From: Dichetophora obliterata
Lineage: Eukaryota; Arthropoda; Insecta; Diptera; Sciomyzidae
DNA length: 64,000 nucleotides
NCBI GenBank assembly: GCA_963920525.1
Contig: OY986435.1
Location: 259,739,462-259,803,461, forward strand
Direction of reading: 5' to 3'
Shown: one piece after another, positions 33,849 through 44,248 of the stretch
Layout of the letters: every line of letters begins with the position of its first letter
Numbering within the stretch: position 1 is the first letter of the stretch
Position numbers and translations under genes: made by a program
The notes under the pieces: generated by a model
Seen by the model: only the letters and a program-made list of their open reading frames with translations
What the model was told of the DNA's origin: nothing
The model's database searches: none

Positions 33849-35136
33849 TTGGGGGTTGGAATTAGTTTTAAAGGTTTTCTAAGAGATGGCGTAACTATCA
33901 ATAGATCGCATCGGGCACACCTGTGACTTTATTCATTTCAAAGCACATTGTCTAAGCTTCATTTTTCAGTATGTGTCATTCCACTGAAGTGTAAACAACA
34001 TATATTTTTTTTCTCTGTGAACATGTCGACTTTCGTTCCAACAAAACGCAATTTGCGGGAAGGTTTACTTTTGTGCTTCCATTTGAAGAAAAAAGCGGTT
34101 GAAGCACAACGCACGCTTACTGAGGCTTACGGGGACTATGCTCCATCGATTTCTACTTGTGAGTACTGGTTCCGTCGGTTTAAAAGTGGTGATTTTGATA
34201 CGGAAGACAAAGAGCGTCCGGGCCAGCCGAAAAAGTTTGAAGATGAGGAATTGGAGGCTTTGCTCGATGAAGACCCGTGTCAAACCTTTCAAGAATTGTC
34301 AGAATCATTGGGAGTCGACTTATCAACGGTCGGCAAACGCTTGAAGGCCATGGGATTGATTCAAAAGCAAGGAAATTGGGTGCCGTACCAGTTGAAGCCG
34401 AGAGACGTTGAACGGCGATTTTGCATGTGCGAACAACTGCTTCAACGGCATAAAAGGAAGAGTTTTTTGCATCGTATTGTCACTGGCGATGAAAAGTGGA
34501 TCCATTACGATAATCCTAAGCGAAAAAAATCGTGTGGACCACCCGGCCATGCATCAACATCGAGGGCCAAGCCGAATATTCATGGCGCCAAGCTTATGCT
34601 GTGTATTTGGTGGGATCAGAAGGGTGTCGTGTACTATGAGCTGCTAAAACCTAACGAAACCATCACTGGGGAACGCTACCAACAACAATTGATGCAATTG
34701 AGCCGAGCATTAAAGGTTAAACGGCCGGAATATGCCAAAAGACACGACAAAGTGGTTTTTCAACATGACAACGCACGGCCACATGTTGCAAGAACCGTCA
34801 AGGAAACGTTGGAGGCGCTGAATTGGGATGTGCTACCCCACCCGCCTTATAGCCCAGACATAGCCCCTTCCGACTACCACCTATTCAGATCGATGACGCA
34901 TGGCTTGGCTGAGCAGCGCTTCACTTCTTACGAGGATACCAAAAAATGGGTCGATTCGTGGATTGCCTCAAAAGACGAATCGTTCTTCCGGCGCGGAATC
35001 CATATGCTGCCAGAAAGATGGGAAAATGTTGTAGCTAACGATGGACAATACTTTTAATAATATACATTGTACCGTTGTTTCTAAATAAATGCTCAAAAAC
35101 CGAAAAAAAACCTTTAAAATTAATTCCAACCCCCAA
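33849..35136 (+). mobile_element. Complete mariner element
   Basis: A 1288-bp element flanked by TA (33847-33848 and 35137-35138). The inverted ends are TTGGGGGTTGGAATTA and TTAATTCCAACCCCCAA, with similarity over about 30 bp. It holds an uninterrupted transposase gene. It is nested in the Helitron. Confidence 0.92.
34023..35057 (+). CDS. Mariner transposase, apparently intact
   Basis: The frame has 344 codons from ATG 34023 (MSTFVPTKR). In-frame sequence upstream to 33948 lacks an ATG and is 5' leader. The length equals that usual for the family. The N-terminal half holds two helix-turn-helix regions (about 5-110), including TCEYWFRRFKSGDFD. The linker motif is WVPYQLKP, where relatives have WVPHEL. 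The catalytic domain shows TGDEKWIHYDN, QHDNARPH and YSPDIAPSDYHLF. The last two Asp are separated by 34 residues, giving the DD34D triad. The C-terminus is ENVVANDGQYF. It would cut and paste at TA sites. No stop, frameshift or missing catalytic residue is seen. Confidence 0.93.
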   Translation: MSTFVPTKRNLREGLLLCFHLKKKAVEAQRTLTEAYGDYAPSISTCEYWFRRFKSGDFDTEDKERPGQPKKFEDEELEALLDEDPCQTFQELSESLGVDLSTVGKRLKAMGLIQKQGNWVPYQLKPRDVERRFCMCEQLLQRHKRKSFLHRIVTGDEKWIHYDNPKRKKSCGPPGHASTSRAKPNIHGAKLMLCIWWDQKGVVYYELLKPNETITGERYQQQLMQLSRALKVKRPEYAKRHDKVVFQHDNARPHVARTVKETLEALNWDVLPHPPYSPDIAPSDYHLFRSMTHGLAEQRFTSYEDTKKWVDSWIASKDESFFRRGIHMLPERWENVVANDGQYF

Positions 35137-35225
35137 TATATAAAGTTTGGTCAAATCGGTTTAGTAGTTTTAGAGTCTATAGAGGACAAATATACAAACA
35201 TACTTTTGTATTTTATATATATAGA

Positions 35226-35426
35226 TTGGCAACTTCCTTTTATTAAAATAAGAATCATGTACAAATAGCTTAAACTAAGTACAGAGGTGAACTACTATAG
35301 CTTAAACTGAGTATGGAGGTGAATTCAATATCATGATGAGTATACATAGATATGTATATATATATTTATAACTTATGTTTATTATGTTAGTTAATATATT
35401 TATTATTATCACATAATAATACAACA
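35226..35426 (-). repeat. 3' LTR of the Mag-like element, second part
   Basis: It continues the LTR after the Helitron (TTGGCAACTTCC to AATACAACA). It matches 39899-40042 plus 40602-40668 with scattered substitutions. Confidence 0.85.
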
Positions 35427-35719
35427 TCTTCCTTTTATATATTTTTTTTTGTGTTTAACATCACAATATAAAGCATTAAATTTAATTTAATATAAAATTT
35501 TAACAAATGTGTATATTTGTTAAATTCATTTGTTTTTAGAAATATCATAGTTTAATCTCAACGGTGATATTATTTTCCTACCCCTTTTTGTAATATAATT
35601 ACAATATTTTCTGTATTCATATTTTGAAATGTTAAATCTTGTGGAGTTTTAGTAACAATTTCCTCTGACTGGACTTCTTCTCTTTCAATTTCAATATTAA
35701 TTTCTTCTTCTTTTTGTTC

Positions 35720-36535
35720 TTATTTTGTGTTTTCTTCATGTCTTTTCAATATATGTTCCCTGTTTCCCCGATATTGCGTTCCATTTGAATCTTGAACAAT
35801 AAACGATCTGGGCTCTTTGCAATTTCTAACAATTATACCTGGAAACCAAACAGAGATTGGATTTTTTTTAAAAATTACTTTTTCAGCTTCACTTATAGGT
35901 TTTAAATGTTTGACATTTTTATTATAATATTTAGATGACTTTACATTTTGACTTTTTACCTGACTTTCATATTGAGTGATATCGACAACTTTTGGCTTTA
36001 AATTTTTAACGACTGTTGGTGTGTTCTTAAAGACCTTGACATAAACAACTCGGCTGGACTTGGCATTTGGCCCTTGGGTGTGTTTCCGCATTGGAGTAAA
36101 GCAATATATGGATCTGCTTGAGTTTCTTTACATTTTACTAGTAGTTTTTTGACTGTTTGAATTGAACGTTCAACCAATCCGTTCGACCTAGGTAAATAAG
36201 GACTAGAAGTTTTATGGTCAATATGCCAAGACTGACAGAATTTCTTGAATTCTTTTGAATTAAATGGTGGCCCATTGTCCGAAATCAAAATTTTTGGTAT
36301 ACCATGTCCAGACGAAATTGATTTAAGTCTATTTATTACTTGATTACTTGAGTAACCAGAATTTAATAAGTCTATTTCTATATATTTGGAATAATAATCA
36401 ACAACTAATAAATACGGCTTTTTATCGAATTCGAATATGTCACATCCAAATTTATACCAAGGGACACTTATAAATTCATGTGTCATAAGCTCTTGTTTGG
36501 AATAAGAATTTTTATATTTCATACAAAATTCGCAA
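35720..36535 (-). pseudogene. Mag-like gypsy integrase
   Basis: Two overlapping frames. ANCEFCMKY is the Cys pair of the zinc-binding domain (His part upstream, beyond the MITE at 36582). FISVPWYKFGCDIFEF carries the first catalytic Asp, LISDNGPPFNSKEFKKF the second, and NGLVERSIQ the Glu. The second frame (35720-36091) has the C-terminal KNPISVWFPGIIV and QYRGNREHILKR. The frame change near 36050 and the MITE break the gene. It would insert the cDNA into host DNA if whole. Confidence 0.82.
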
Positions 36536-36581
36536 TTAGAGACTAACAGTCCTATTCTGGCAAATTAACAAATTGTTAACC

Positions 36582-36775
36582 AGTATTTTGAATACTTCTA
36601 TGTGTTTGTTGTAATTTTTTGATTTCAAAATAAAATTTGAAGCTCAAAAATAAAAAAATGTTGACAAAAATTGTCAACTGCTTTTCAGTTATTGACAATT
36701 TCATTAAAAAATTTAGTTTTTGAGCTTTAAATTTTGTTTTGAAAACAACAAACACTTATAAATATTCAAAATACT
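36582..36775. mobile_element. Palindromic MITE in the integrase
   Basis: AGTATTTTGAATACTTCTA at the left and its near-inverse at the right enclose a 194-bp element with arms of about 70 bp. It splits the integrase zinc-binding region between YYK and the Cys pair. I could not define a clear target duplication. Confidence 0.6.
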
Positions 36776-37127
36776 TTATAATATGGCATTACTGCTGTAT
36801 TGACAAATTTTTTGTGATCTGGCCAGCCTTCTTTTATATAGTTTTTAATAATCTGAAAAGTTTTGTCTGCCTTAACAGCCTCTTTAATCTCATTGATATC
36901 TGAAACGTTTTCCGAAATGTGTGCCATTATTATGTCACAGTGCAATGATTACTCGCCATCCACTTCCGCTAATGCATTTTCTTTTAATGGGGCTCTAGAA
37001 AGAGTGTCGACGATATAGAGATATTTGCCTGGTTTATATTGGACATTTAAATCGTAACACTGAAGTCTTAACATAAATCTTTGCAATCTTGCCGGAATCC
37101 CATATAAAGGCTTACTAAACAATGATA
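36776..37127 (-). pseudogene. Mag-like gypsy connection between RNase H and integrase
   Basis: The minus strand shows KEGWPDHKKF at about 36810-36840, typical of the spacer upstream of the integrase zinc finger, and further decayed pol sequence up to the RNase H frame. Stops are present. Confidence 0.5.
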
Positions 37128-37490
37128 CTAACGGCTTGTGGTCGTTTCAACCAATATTTTTAATCCATAAATATATTGGTGGAAGCGTGTACATCCAAAC
37201 AGTATTGCAAGAAGCTCTTTCTCAATTTGAGCGTAATTTATTTGAGTCTCTGTCAAAGAAGCTGACGCGTATGCAACTGGATTTTTGTCATGTAGAATTG
37301 TTGCACCTAAAGCAAATTTTGACGCATCTACTGATAAAGTTAATGACTTTTTTGGATCAAAATAAGTGAGTACTGGCGTTTTGATTAATTCCTCTTTTAA
37401 TTTTCTAAATTCTTTTTCATGAATTGACTCCCAGTGCCATACCACATCCTTTTTCAAAAGTTCTCTTAAGTGTTGATTTTTAGTCGACAA
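37128..37490 (-). pseudogene. Mag-like gypsy RNase H segment
   Basis: A 120-codon frame with LTYFDPKKSLTLSVDASK (first catalytic Asp), VAYASASLTETQINYAQ and IEKELLAILFGCTRFHQYI, typical of Ty3/gypsy RNase H. It ends at LVETTTSR, where relatives read TDH, so it is frameshifted there. Confidence 0.8.
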
Positions 37491-37732
37491 ATTATTTATA
37501 AAGGACCCTTAGTAGTTAACCATTCCCTAGAATCTCTGTAAATCAGCTATATTTTTAGGACTTGGCAACTCTGAAATTGACCTAACTTTTTCTATATCTG
37601 GTTGGATACCGTTCTGGTTGAAAATATGACCAATAAACTTTATTTCTGTTTGACAAATTTTTGGCTTTGCTTTATTAAATTTAAGACCGACTTTTCTTGC
37701 TCTATCTAAAACTGTTTTTAAGATGGCTGTTT

Positions 37733-38536
37733 TTAAGATGACGAGAATATCAAAAAATCATCCATATATATAATTACTCCTTTTATATCACCAAAAAGAT
37801 TTACCATTTCAGCATAAAAATATTCAGGTGCTGCATTAATGCCAAACGGCAATCTTAAAAAACGAAAACGGCCAAAAGACGTATTGAAAGTACATAATTT
37901 TGAAGAATACTCGTCTAAAGGAATCATCCAAAATCAAGAATTAGCGTCAAGACAACTGAAATATTTAGAGCCACATAATTTGGCTTTGCATTCGTCAATA
38001 TTAGGAAACGGAAAGTGTGGCCTAAGTATAGCTGCATTTAGATGTCTTGGATCGAGGCACACTCGCAGCTTGCCATTAGATTTTTTGACAATGACCATGG
38101 AATTAACCCATTCTGTTGGTTCATTTATACGACATTTTACTTTAAGGTCTATCATTCGTTGTAGTTCAGAACATAGTTGTTTATGTAAAGAAAATGGTAT
38201 TTTTCTAGGTGGTTCGACCACCGGTAAGACATCAGGCTTCAATTTAAAACTACATTTATTTTTTAGAAGACCTAAACCGTTAAAAATATCTTCATAATCT
38301 TTAAAAACGTTGTCGACTGCTATGAGATTAACAGATTTGACTAAATTTAATTTAATAGCACCATCAAGACCAATGATATTTTTACAATTCATGTTTAATT
38401 CATGAAATACAAAACTGTATGATTTATTTTCATATACAAAATTTAAATTTACTTTTCCAAGTAGGGGCATTTTTTCGCCAGTGAATGTTAATATATTTGT
38501 GTTTGCAAAAAGTTTTCTAATGCTAATGAGCGACAT
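37733..38536 (-). pseudogene. Mag-like gypsy reverse transcriptase
   Basis: The frame at 37934-38536 contains PTEWVNSMVIVKKSNGK, VCLDPRHLN and YFSCLDANS, then a TGA where relatives have Gly (LDANSGFW). The reading continues at 37733-37927 with MIPLDEYSSKLCTF, FGRFRFLRLPFG and the catalytic IIYMDDFLIF. A 15-base tandem duplication (CTGTTTTTAAGATGG repeated) sits just after, near 37707-37740. The point nonsense and this small duplication disable the enzyme. The motif style resembles Mag-clade elements. Confidence 0.85.
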
Positions 38537-39777
38537 AATTGTATTGATAAAATGTTGGCTTGTGCCCCTGTATCAACTTGAAATGTTAAATTTTTATACT
38601 TAATTTTTACCTCTACGTTCCACTCCGCAACCTTAGAGTTGGCCGCCTTCTTATATGTTGCATTATCACCATATGACAGTGGGATCTCTGCAGGCTGCTT
38701 AGCTGTTGCTGCCTTGCTAAATGAGCTCACGATGTTGCTTTTTATAGAGTTGTTGCTAAATTTATTGTTCTCATTAAATGTCTCCTTTGCCCAAAATGTA
38801 GATTTGTTGGTGTTCTGCAAAACCCCGATATAAAGATCCTCATCGTTGTCGTCTGCGTCGCTGTCGTTTAGCTCCAAGTTCTTGACATATTTGTTGTATT
38901 GTGGTGATTGCTTGTGTTGACGTTGTTGCTGTGACTTGCTAAAGCACATTTTAGCAAAATGATTTAGCTTATTGCAAACGAAGCATGTTACACCTATAGC
39001 GGGACATTTGTTTTTGTTTACTTGACCACATTTAGTACATGGTGACGAATTTTGTTGATATTTGTCTGTGTTTGACTTTGACCAAGGTGTTTTGTTTGTT
39101 GTTGCTTGAAACGGTATTCTGAAATTTTTGTATACCGCTCCCACAAATTGTCCGTCATATTGTTGCAATTGACAAGTATTTTCTTTTGCAATTTCCATAC
39201 TTTTAGCAATATCAACGGCTCTCTGCAGCTTAGTATCACCTTCTCTAAGTAGCTTTTCCTTAATACGTGACAAATTCGATGACAATCCGCATGCAAATAT
39301 ATCGCGAACTAAATTTCGCGGAGCTCTCGGAACTCGCATGACAAACTCAAATTTTTTAATGTTGTTACATATGCATCCTGACTCACCAGAATCTTGACGA
39401 CGTGTGAAAAATTTGTGGCGTTCCATAGCGATATTTACTTTAGGTAAAAAATACGCGTCAAATTTCTCAATTAGATTGTTAAACGTTATAGAATCCATGT
39501 CCTCATCAAATGAAAGCAATATTTGTAGTGACTCGGAACCCATGTGATGCAAGAGAAGAGCAACTTTTCTCTGGTCCAACTGCTGTTCCATATTCGACGC
39601 TCTTAAGAATATTTTGAACTGTGCCTTCCAATTCTTCCATGCTAGTGCCAGATTTGACGCCTTTAGATTTATTGGCGGAATTGTAGTGGCAACTGACAAT
39701 GTTTGTAAATCCTCTGACGGCATTGTACTAGTATTCGGCATTGGCATCGATATGCCGCTTTCTTCTTCATTAGACAT
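38488..39777 (-). pseudogene. Mag-like gypsy Gag and protease
   Basis: A 429-codon frame starting MSNEEESGISMPMP. Residues 35-210 resemble the capsid of Mag-type gypsy elements (LALAWKNWKAQFKIFL, LLHHMGSESLQILLSF). A nucleocapsid follows with CTKCGQVNKNKCPAIGVTC and CFVCNKLNHFAKMC. The protease active site is FQVDTGAQANILS near the end. Gag and protease are in one frame; the reading then shifts into the RT frame at about 38510. It would form the particle and process it. It looks nearly intact itself, but pol is broken. Confidence 0.83.
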
Positions 39778-39872
39778 GTTGACTGACGTATTATTGTTTT
39801 ATTTTTTTTTTTATTTAAAACCCAAAAGCGATGACTAAAATTTGGTGTTTTAAATTTCCACATCTGACACCA

Positions 39873-40668
39873 TGTTAAGTTCTTCTTTTAATGTCTGATT
39901 GGCAACTGCCTTTTATTAAAATAAGTATCATTTACAAATAGCTAAAACTAAGTACAGAGGTGAACTAGTATAGCTTAAACTGAGTATGGAGGTGAATTCA
40001 ATATCATGATGAGTATACATAGATATGTATATATATATACTTTAGGGCGGGTCGATTTATTTTTCGACAATTTCCCTATGATTTCCGTATTCAATGGGTT
40101 ATTCCATGAAAATTTGCCAAAGGAACCATACCTCTATCGTTAAAATCGATTTTTTCCCAAATTGACGTTCGTATGAAATATTACCTACACGTTCACATCC
40201 ATAACTCAAAAACTATCGATCAGGTTTAATCGCCAGTAGGAAATGAAAAAACTGGAAAAATGGTCCAAAATTTGGACAAAAATGCCCGTAACTTTTGAAC
40301 CGTTGGACCAATGTTGGAGATTTTTTTTTTTTGTAAATTGATCAAAATAAGCTCACCTTTTCAACGCGCCTACTGGCGATTAAACCTGATCGATAGTTTT
40401 TGAGTTATGGATGTGAACGTATAGGTAATATTTCATACGAACGTCAATTTGGGAAAAAATCTACCAACAAAAAGTAGGGGACTCGATTTTAACGATAGAG
40501 GTATGGTTCCTTTGGCAAATTTTCATGGAATAACCCATAGAATACGGAAATCATAGGAAAATTGGTGAATTTTTTCACTCCCTACAAATCGACCCGCCCT
40601 AATATATATATAACTTATGTTTATTATGTTAGTTAATATATTTATTATTATCACATAATAATACAACA
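39873..40668 (-). repeat. 5' LTR of the Mag-like element with inserted MITE
   Basis: TGTTAAGTTCTTC at 39873 to AATACAACA at 40668. Without the MITE at 40043-40601 it is about 237 bp, similar in length to the 3' LTR (227 bp). Confidence 0.85.
40043..40601. mobile_element. Palindromic MITE in the 5' LTR
   Basis: A 559-bp near-perfect palindrome with tips TAGGGCGGGTCGATTT and AAATCGACCCGCCCTA. Its arms run through GGGTTATTCCATG and CAAATTGACGTTCG to an inner GCGATTAAACC/GGTTTAATCGC pair. The flanks are AT-rich and match at six of eight positions, compatible with but not proving an 8-bp duplication. It is absent from the other LTR. Confidence 0.85.
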
Positions 40669-40673
40669 GAATC

Positions 40674-40946
40674 TAGTATGGAATTATAATTGAAGCGTTC
40701 TCGCGAATAACGTTGTAAACGACCAAATTGTAATTGCTCAATTTTATTCATTTTACAAGCACTTTTATTCATTTTTATTAATTTTTTTTTTTTTGCGTAT
40801 GCGATAGAAGTAACCCAAACTGCTCAACTGATTACTCAGTTTCTGTTTTTAAATAATATAAGAGGTATTTCTAACAGGTATTTTAAAAAAAAAAACTAAA
40901 AAAATGTCCTTTACAACGTTATTCGCGATTATGCTTCAATTGACTA
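40674..40946. mobile_element. Inverted-repeat element next to the gypsy insertion
   Basis: AATTGAAGCGTTCTCGCG at 40688 and the near-inverse CGCGATTATGCTTCAATT ending 40941 share about 35 bp, including ACGTTGTAAA. The gypsy target GAATC abuts it. Non-coding. Confidence 0.55.
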
Positions 40947-41330
40947 GGTCGAAGATCAAATACCCACACAACATTCGAATGTTTTAGAACATTCATTTTT
41001 TTTAAAGTGACTTTACTTTTTATGAGGCGGGGATTTCATCAAAAATTTTTAAATTGCAAACTCAAATTTTTAACTCGTAGTAAGTAAGCAGAAACTGTGT
41101 TTTTTGTGAATAAAAATTAAAAAATTTTTTATGTTATTTTAACGCAGAAGAATAACAATATTTTTGTTTTCTTCATTTGGTGCAAAAATTAAAAAATTAA
41201 ACTGTTACTAGCTTTTTTTGTTGAAATATATTTTGATAGCAGTCACCAATGGTCATCAAATATCAAATCTCTGAATTAAATATATGCCACTTTATACACT
41301 GCGTCTCATAACTAAAGCAACTTAAAAATA

Positions 41331-41487
41331 GGGCAGTTCACGATCTTGTTGCGTCGTTGCAAATGCAAAATAAACAGCTTTTACAAAAACAAAAAGCATA
41401 TGTAGCAAAAGCTTTTCAATGCTTTTTGTTTTTGTAAAAGCTGTTTATTTTGCATTTGCAACGATGCAACAAGATCGTGAATTGCCC
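41331..41487. mobile_element. 157-bp hairpin MITE
   Basis: Two 69-base arms, GGGCAGTTCACGATC to AAACAAAAAGCAT and its inverse, differ at only two positions and surround a 19-base loop. Both sides are flanked by TA. It lies in the terminal repeat of the Tc1-like element. Transcription would give a nearly perfect hairpin. Confidence 0.8.
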
Positions 41488-41769
41488 TAATATTATTTTA
41501 ACTGACCATGGAAAGTAATTAAAACACCCCGTATAAAAACACTAAATTAAAAGAAAATTTTCTTACTCTCTTCTACTTCTTTTCACATTTTTTTTTTTCC
41601 TAAATCTGCTCTCTGAAATGAACCGTTAAAAATAGCATAGTGATCGCATTTTTGCACTTCTTTTTTCGTTTCATAACTAAAGCACTCATTTGAAAAGGCA
41701 ACGTTAAAGTGACAACACGTGCACTGACGATAATAATTCTGTGTTTAAAGTAAAAAAAAATAAAGTAAA

Positions 41770-41990
41770 ATGCCACGAGATAAGTTGAAGTAGAAAAAGA
41801 CAAAATTCTTGGGTTTAATCAAGCAGGCGTGAATATTATCAATATTTCAAGGAAAATAAGCAGAAGTAGGAAAGTTATTTATAATTCCCTCTCAAATCCG
41901 GAAGAATTCGATAGTGCAAAGCAAGATGGCCCAAAAAAAACTTTCGAACAGCGAATCTCGAAAAATTTTACAAAAAGCTAGCAACTCAGC
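41770..41990 (+). pseudogene. Tc1-like transposase, N-terminal fragment
   Basis: Starts ATG 41770 (MPRDKLK, then a stop). After a frame slip it reads INISRKISRSRKVIYNSL and SNPEEFDSAKQDGPKKTF, the paired-like DNA-binding domain of Tc1 transposases. It ends at a stop before the LINE boundary. Confidence 0.75.
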
Positions 41991-42084
41991 GCTAAGGTTA
42001 GGTTAGTTAAGGTTAGTGTGGCTGTCCCAAACGAGACACACTTAGGCCAATGAGGACCATTGTAATACCAAGGATTAATTTTTT

Positions 42085-42650
42085 CTATCTATATTTAAAC
42101 CAGTTTGAGCTGTTTACTAAGCCTAGGAATCGGCAAAACGAAGATTCCGAGAGTTCGTCAAGGTCATTAAAGAACCAGTCACCTAAGTGGAGAAAGCGTT
42201 TTTGAGCCAGTGCTGGGCAAGTGTAGAGGAAATGTACTGTAGGTTCCTCCTCCTCCTCATCTCTACAGCTTCTGCAGAAGTCGTTGTGAGGTATGCTCAA
42301 TCTTTGAGCATGTCTGCCAATAACGCAGTGCCCTGTATGAGAGGAATACCAAGGCTTTTCTTATCTATAGATAGCTGTTTGGTAGTACCTGTACGAGCAA
42401 GTTTATCTACTTTGCAGTTACCTAGAAAATCCTTATGTCCAGGAATCCAGCATAAAAGGATTTTGAGCTGCTCTGCCATCTCGTTTAGAGATCTGCGACA
42501 GTTGAGAACTGTTTGAGATGTTATTTCAGCAGTTCTTAGGGCTTTCAAAACGGCTTGACTGTCAGATAGTATGCAAATATCCATGGAAGATATCACATTC
42601 ACCTGAAGCCAAGTTAACGCTTCATGTATAGCAGTGCAATGGCACTGCAA
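42085..42650 (-). pseudogene. LINE ORF2 C-terminus: RNase H and zinc motif
   Basis: The frame at 42297-42650 has AIHEALTWLQ, ILSDSQAVLKALRTA and WIPGHKDFLGNCKVDKLA, the RNase H core including the GHKD loop. The overlapping frame at 42085-42300 has CRSCRDEEEEEPTVHFLYTC, the terminal CCHC motif. A frameshift separates them. Upstream RNase H sequence to about 42850 is decayed. Confidence 0.82.
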
Positions 42651-43151
42651 TGGCTGACCATTGCCTGAAGACTAAATTAATGCTTAATGCTTAATGCTTC
42701 TGAGTAAACTCCTCCACCTACTTTGTCATCTAGTTTTGATCCATCAGTAAAGATCTCAATGGCATTGTGAGGTGAACGGTTACCTATTTCGTACTCTTCT
42801 CGAGAGGGAATGGATACATCGAACTTCCTCTCAAAGGATAGTTTTTGTTTAATGTAGTCAATGGACCTAGGTATGGGAGGGAGAAATTTTTTTAATCCAA
42901 GAATGTCCTAGTGTACCTTCTTTCCACTGGCTAGCTAGGATGTCAAGTGGTGTAAGATGGAGCATAATGTCTAATGCGTCTGTCGGAGTGGTTCTTAAGG
43001 CTCCACTGATGCACAGTTCCGCTGACCTTTAAACTTTACGGAGAAGGTTAAGGTGAGTCTGTTAATCAAGTGCATGTCACCAGACAATAGCACCATATAG
43101 CAAGATTGGCCTTACAACTGCTATATATAGCCAGTGAGTAACACTTGGTTG

Positions 43152-44248
43152 TTAGCACCATTTGCTACCTACCGCCTTTTTGCATGAGTACAGGGCAATA
43201 TTCGCTTTTTTGTCTCTCTCGAGCAGATTGGGCTGCCAGTTTAGTTTCCTATCCAGAATAAGGCCCAGGTATTTTGCTTGATCTGAGAAGCTAAGTCTTG
43301 TGTTTCCCAGTTCAGGAGGACTAATTAGAGGTATATTGTATTTTCTGGTAAAAACCACTAATTCAATTTTGTTTGATTTAACGCTGAGCCCACAACTGAT
43401 AGCTTAGTGGACTGGAGTATTTAGGCAATTTTGCATAATATCTCGTAGAGTAAATATGTATTTTCCAGAGGTCACAAAAGAGATGTCATCGGCATAAGCT
43501 TTCACTCTGCACCCCTCTAGTTCCAGTTTTACTAACAGTTCATTTACTACTAAATTCCAGAATAGAGGCGAAAGAACCACTCCCTGAGGTGCTCCCCTTG
43601 GAACAAATCTTAGCGTAAATGTCTCACCAAAATTTGCACTAGTAATCCTGCCTACCAACATTTGATTTATCAGTGCTATCAGCGCGGCATCCACTCCAAG
43701 CTCCGTTAGCGCATTAGTGATAGCTCTTACTTCTTCGTTATTAAAGGCCCCTTCTATACCAATAAAAGCTATCATCGTATATTCCTTTTGATGGAGGGAT
43801 TTTTCAATGATAGAAACTATGAAGTGGAGAGCTATTTCCATGGATTTTCCTTTGGTGTAAGCATGTTGTGCTATTGACAGTGGCTTTTCTTCTATTTTAA
43901 ATCTCAAGTGAATATCGATTAATCTCTCGAGGATCTTTAGAAGAAAAGATGAGAGACTAATTGGAATGTGATTTACGTCAAGGCAGCTTTGGTAGATCAA
44001 CAAAACCACTCCTTAATGATGTCGTACGACTTCTGAATTTCAATGGGAGCTATACCTTCAGGTCCTGGTGACTTAAAAGGTTTGAAGCTATTGATGGCAT
44101 ATTCGAGTTTTGTTTGTGTGAGTATTTTTAGGGATCTGTTCACAGATGGTAACTGATCTTCCTGAATTGGAGTATTATATATCTCTGCTATCCTGGAAAG
44201 GGAGTTTCTACTAAAACATTCAGGGACTCCACACTGCTGGTAGTCCAA
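43152..44248 (-). pseudogene. LINE ORF2 reverse transcriptase
   Basis: Three frames. 43997-44248 has SFKPFKSPGPEGIAPIEIQ. 43404-44009 has SLSSFLLKILERLIDIHL, AQHAYTKGKSMEIALH, PRGAPQGVVLSPLFWNL and the catalytic YADD. 43152-43358 has LGLILDRKLNW. The first catalytic motif reads FIGIEGAFN instead of the usual F.DIEGAF, so a metal-binding Asp is lost in addition to the frameshifts. Confidence 0.85.

Larger units (their letters stand above)
24190..35225 (-). mobile_element. Helitron (DINE/Helentron-like) hosting a hAT-like element and a mariner
   Basis: It is inserted exactly between A (24189) and T (35226) of the LTR, as Helitrons do. In minus-strand reading it begins TCTATATATATAAAA and ends GTTTCAGCTAG. 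A small GC-rich stem (GGCAGC against GCGCC) lies about 11 bases before the CTAG. The interior contains tandem units of about 140 bp (24230-24500 and 32085-32700) and a second Helitron-like start at 33116. No Rep/helicase gene is present, so it is non-autonomous. Without nested elements it is about 2.2 kb. Confidence 0.8.
24164..40668 (-). mobile_element. Ty3/gypsy retrotransposon (Mag-like) hosting four later insertions
   Basis: The boundaries are TG..CA LTRs and a 5-bp target duplication GAATC (24159-24163 and 40669-40673). The 3' LTR is 24164-24189 plus 35226-35426, because a Helitron landed in it. The 5' LTR is 39873-40668 and holds a MITE. After the 5' LTR comes TGGTGTCAGATG, a candidate primer site. 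Before the 3' LTR lies a purine-rich tract, AAAAGGAAGA in minus-strand reading. Gag-protease, RT, RNase H and integrase are recognisable but broken. Removing the nested insertions leaves about 4.7 kb. LTR copies differ at several positions, so the insertion is not recent. Confidence 0.88.

Noticed and set aside
33948..34022. An N-terminal extension of the mariner transposase
   Set aside because: The extension lacks an ATG, and family members start at the MSTF-type methionine at 34023, giving the usual length.
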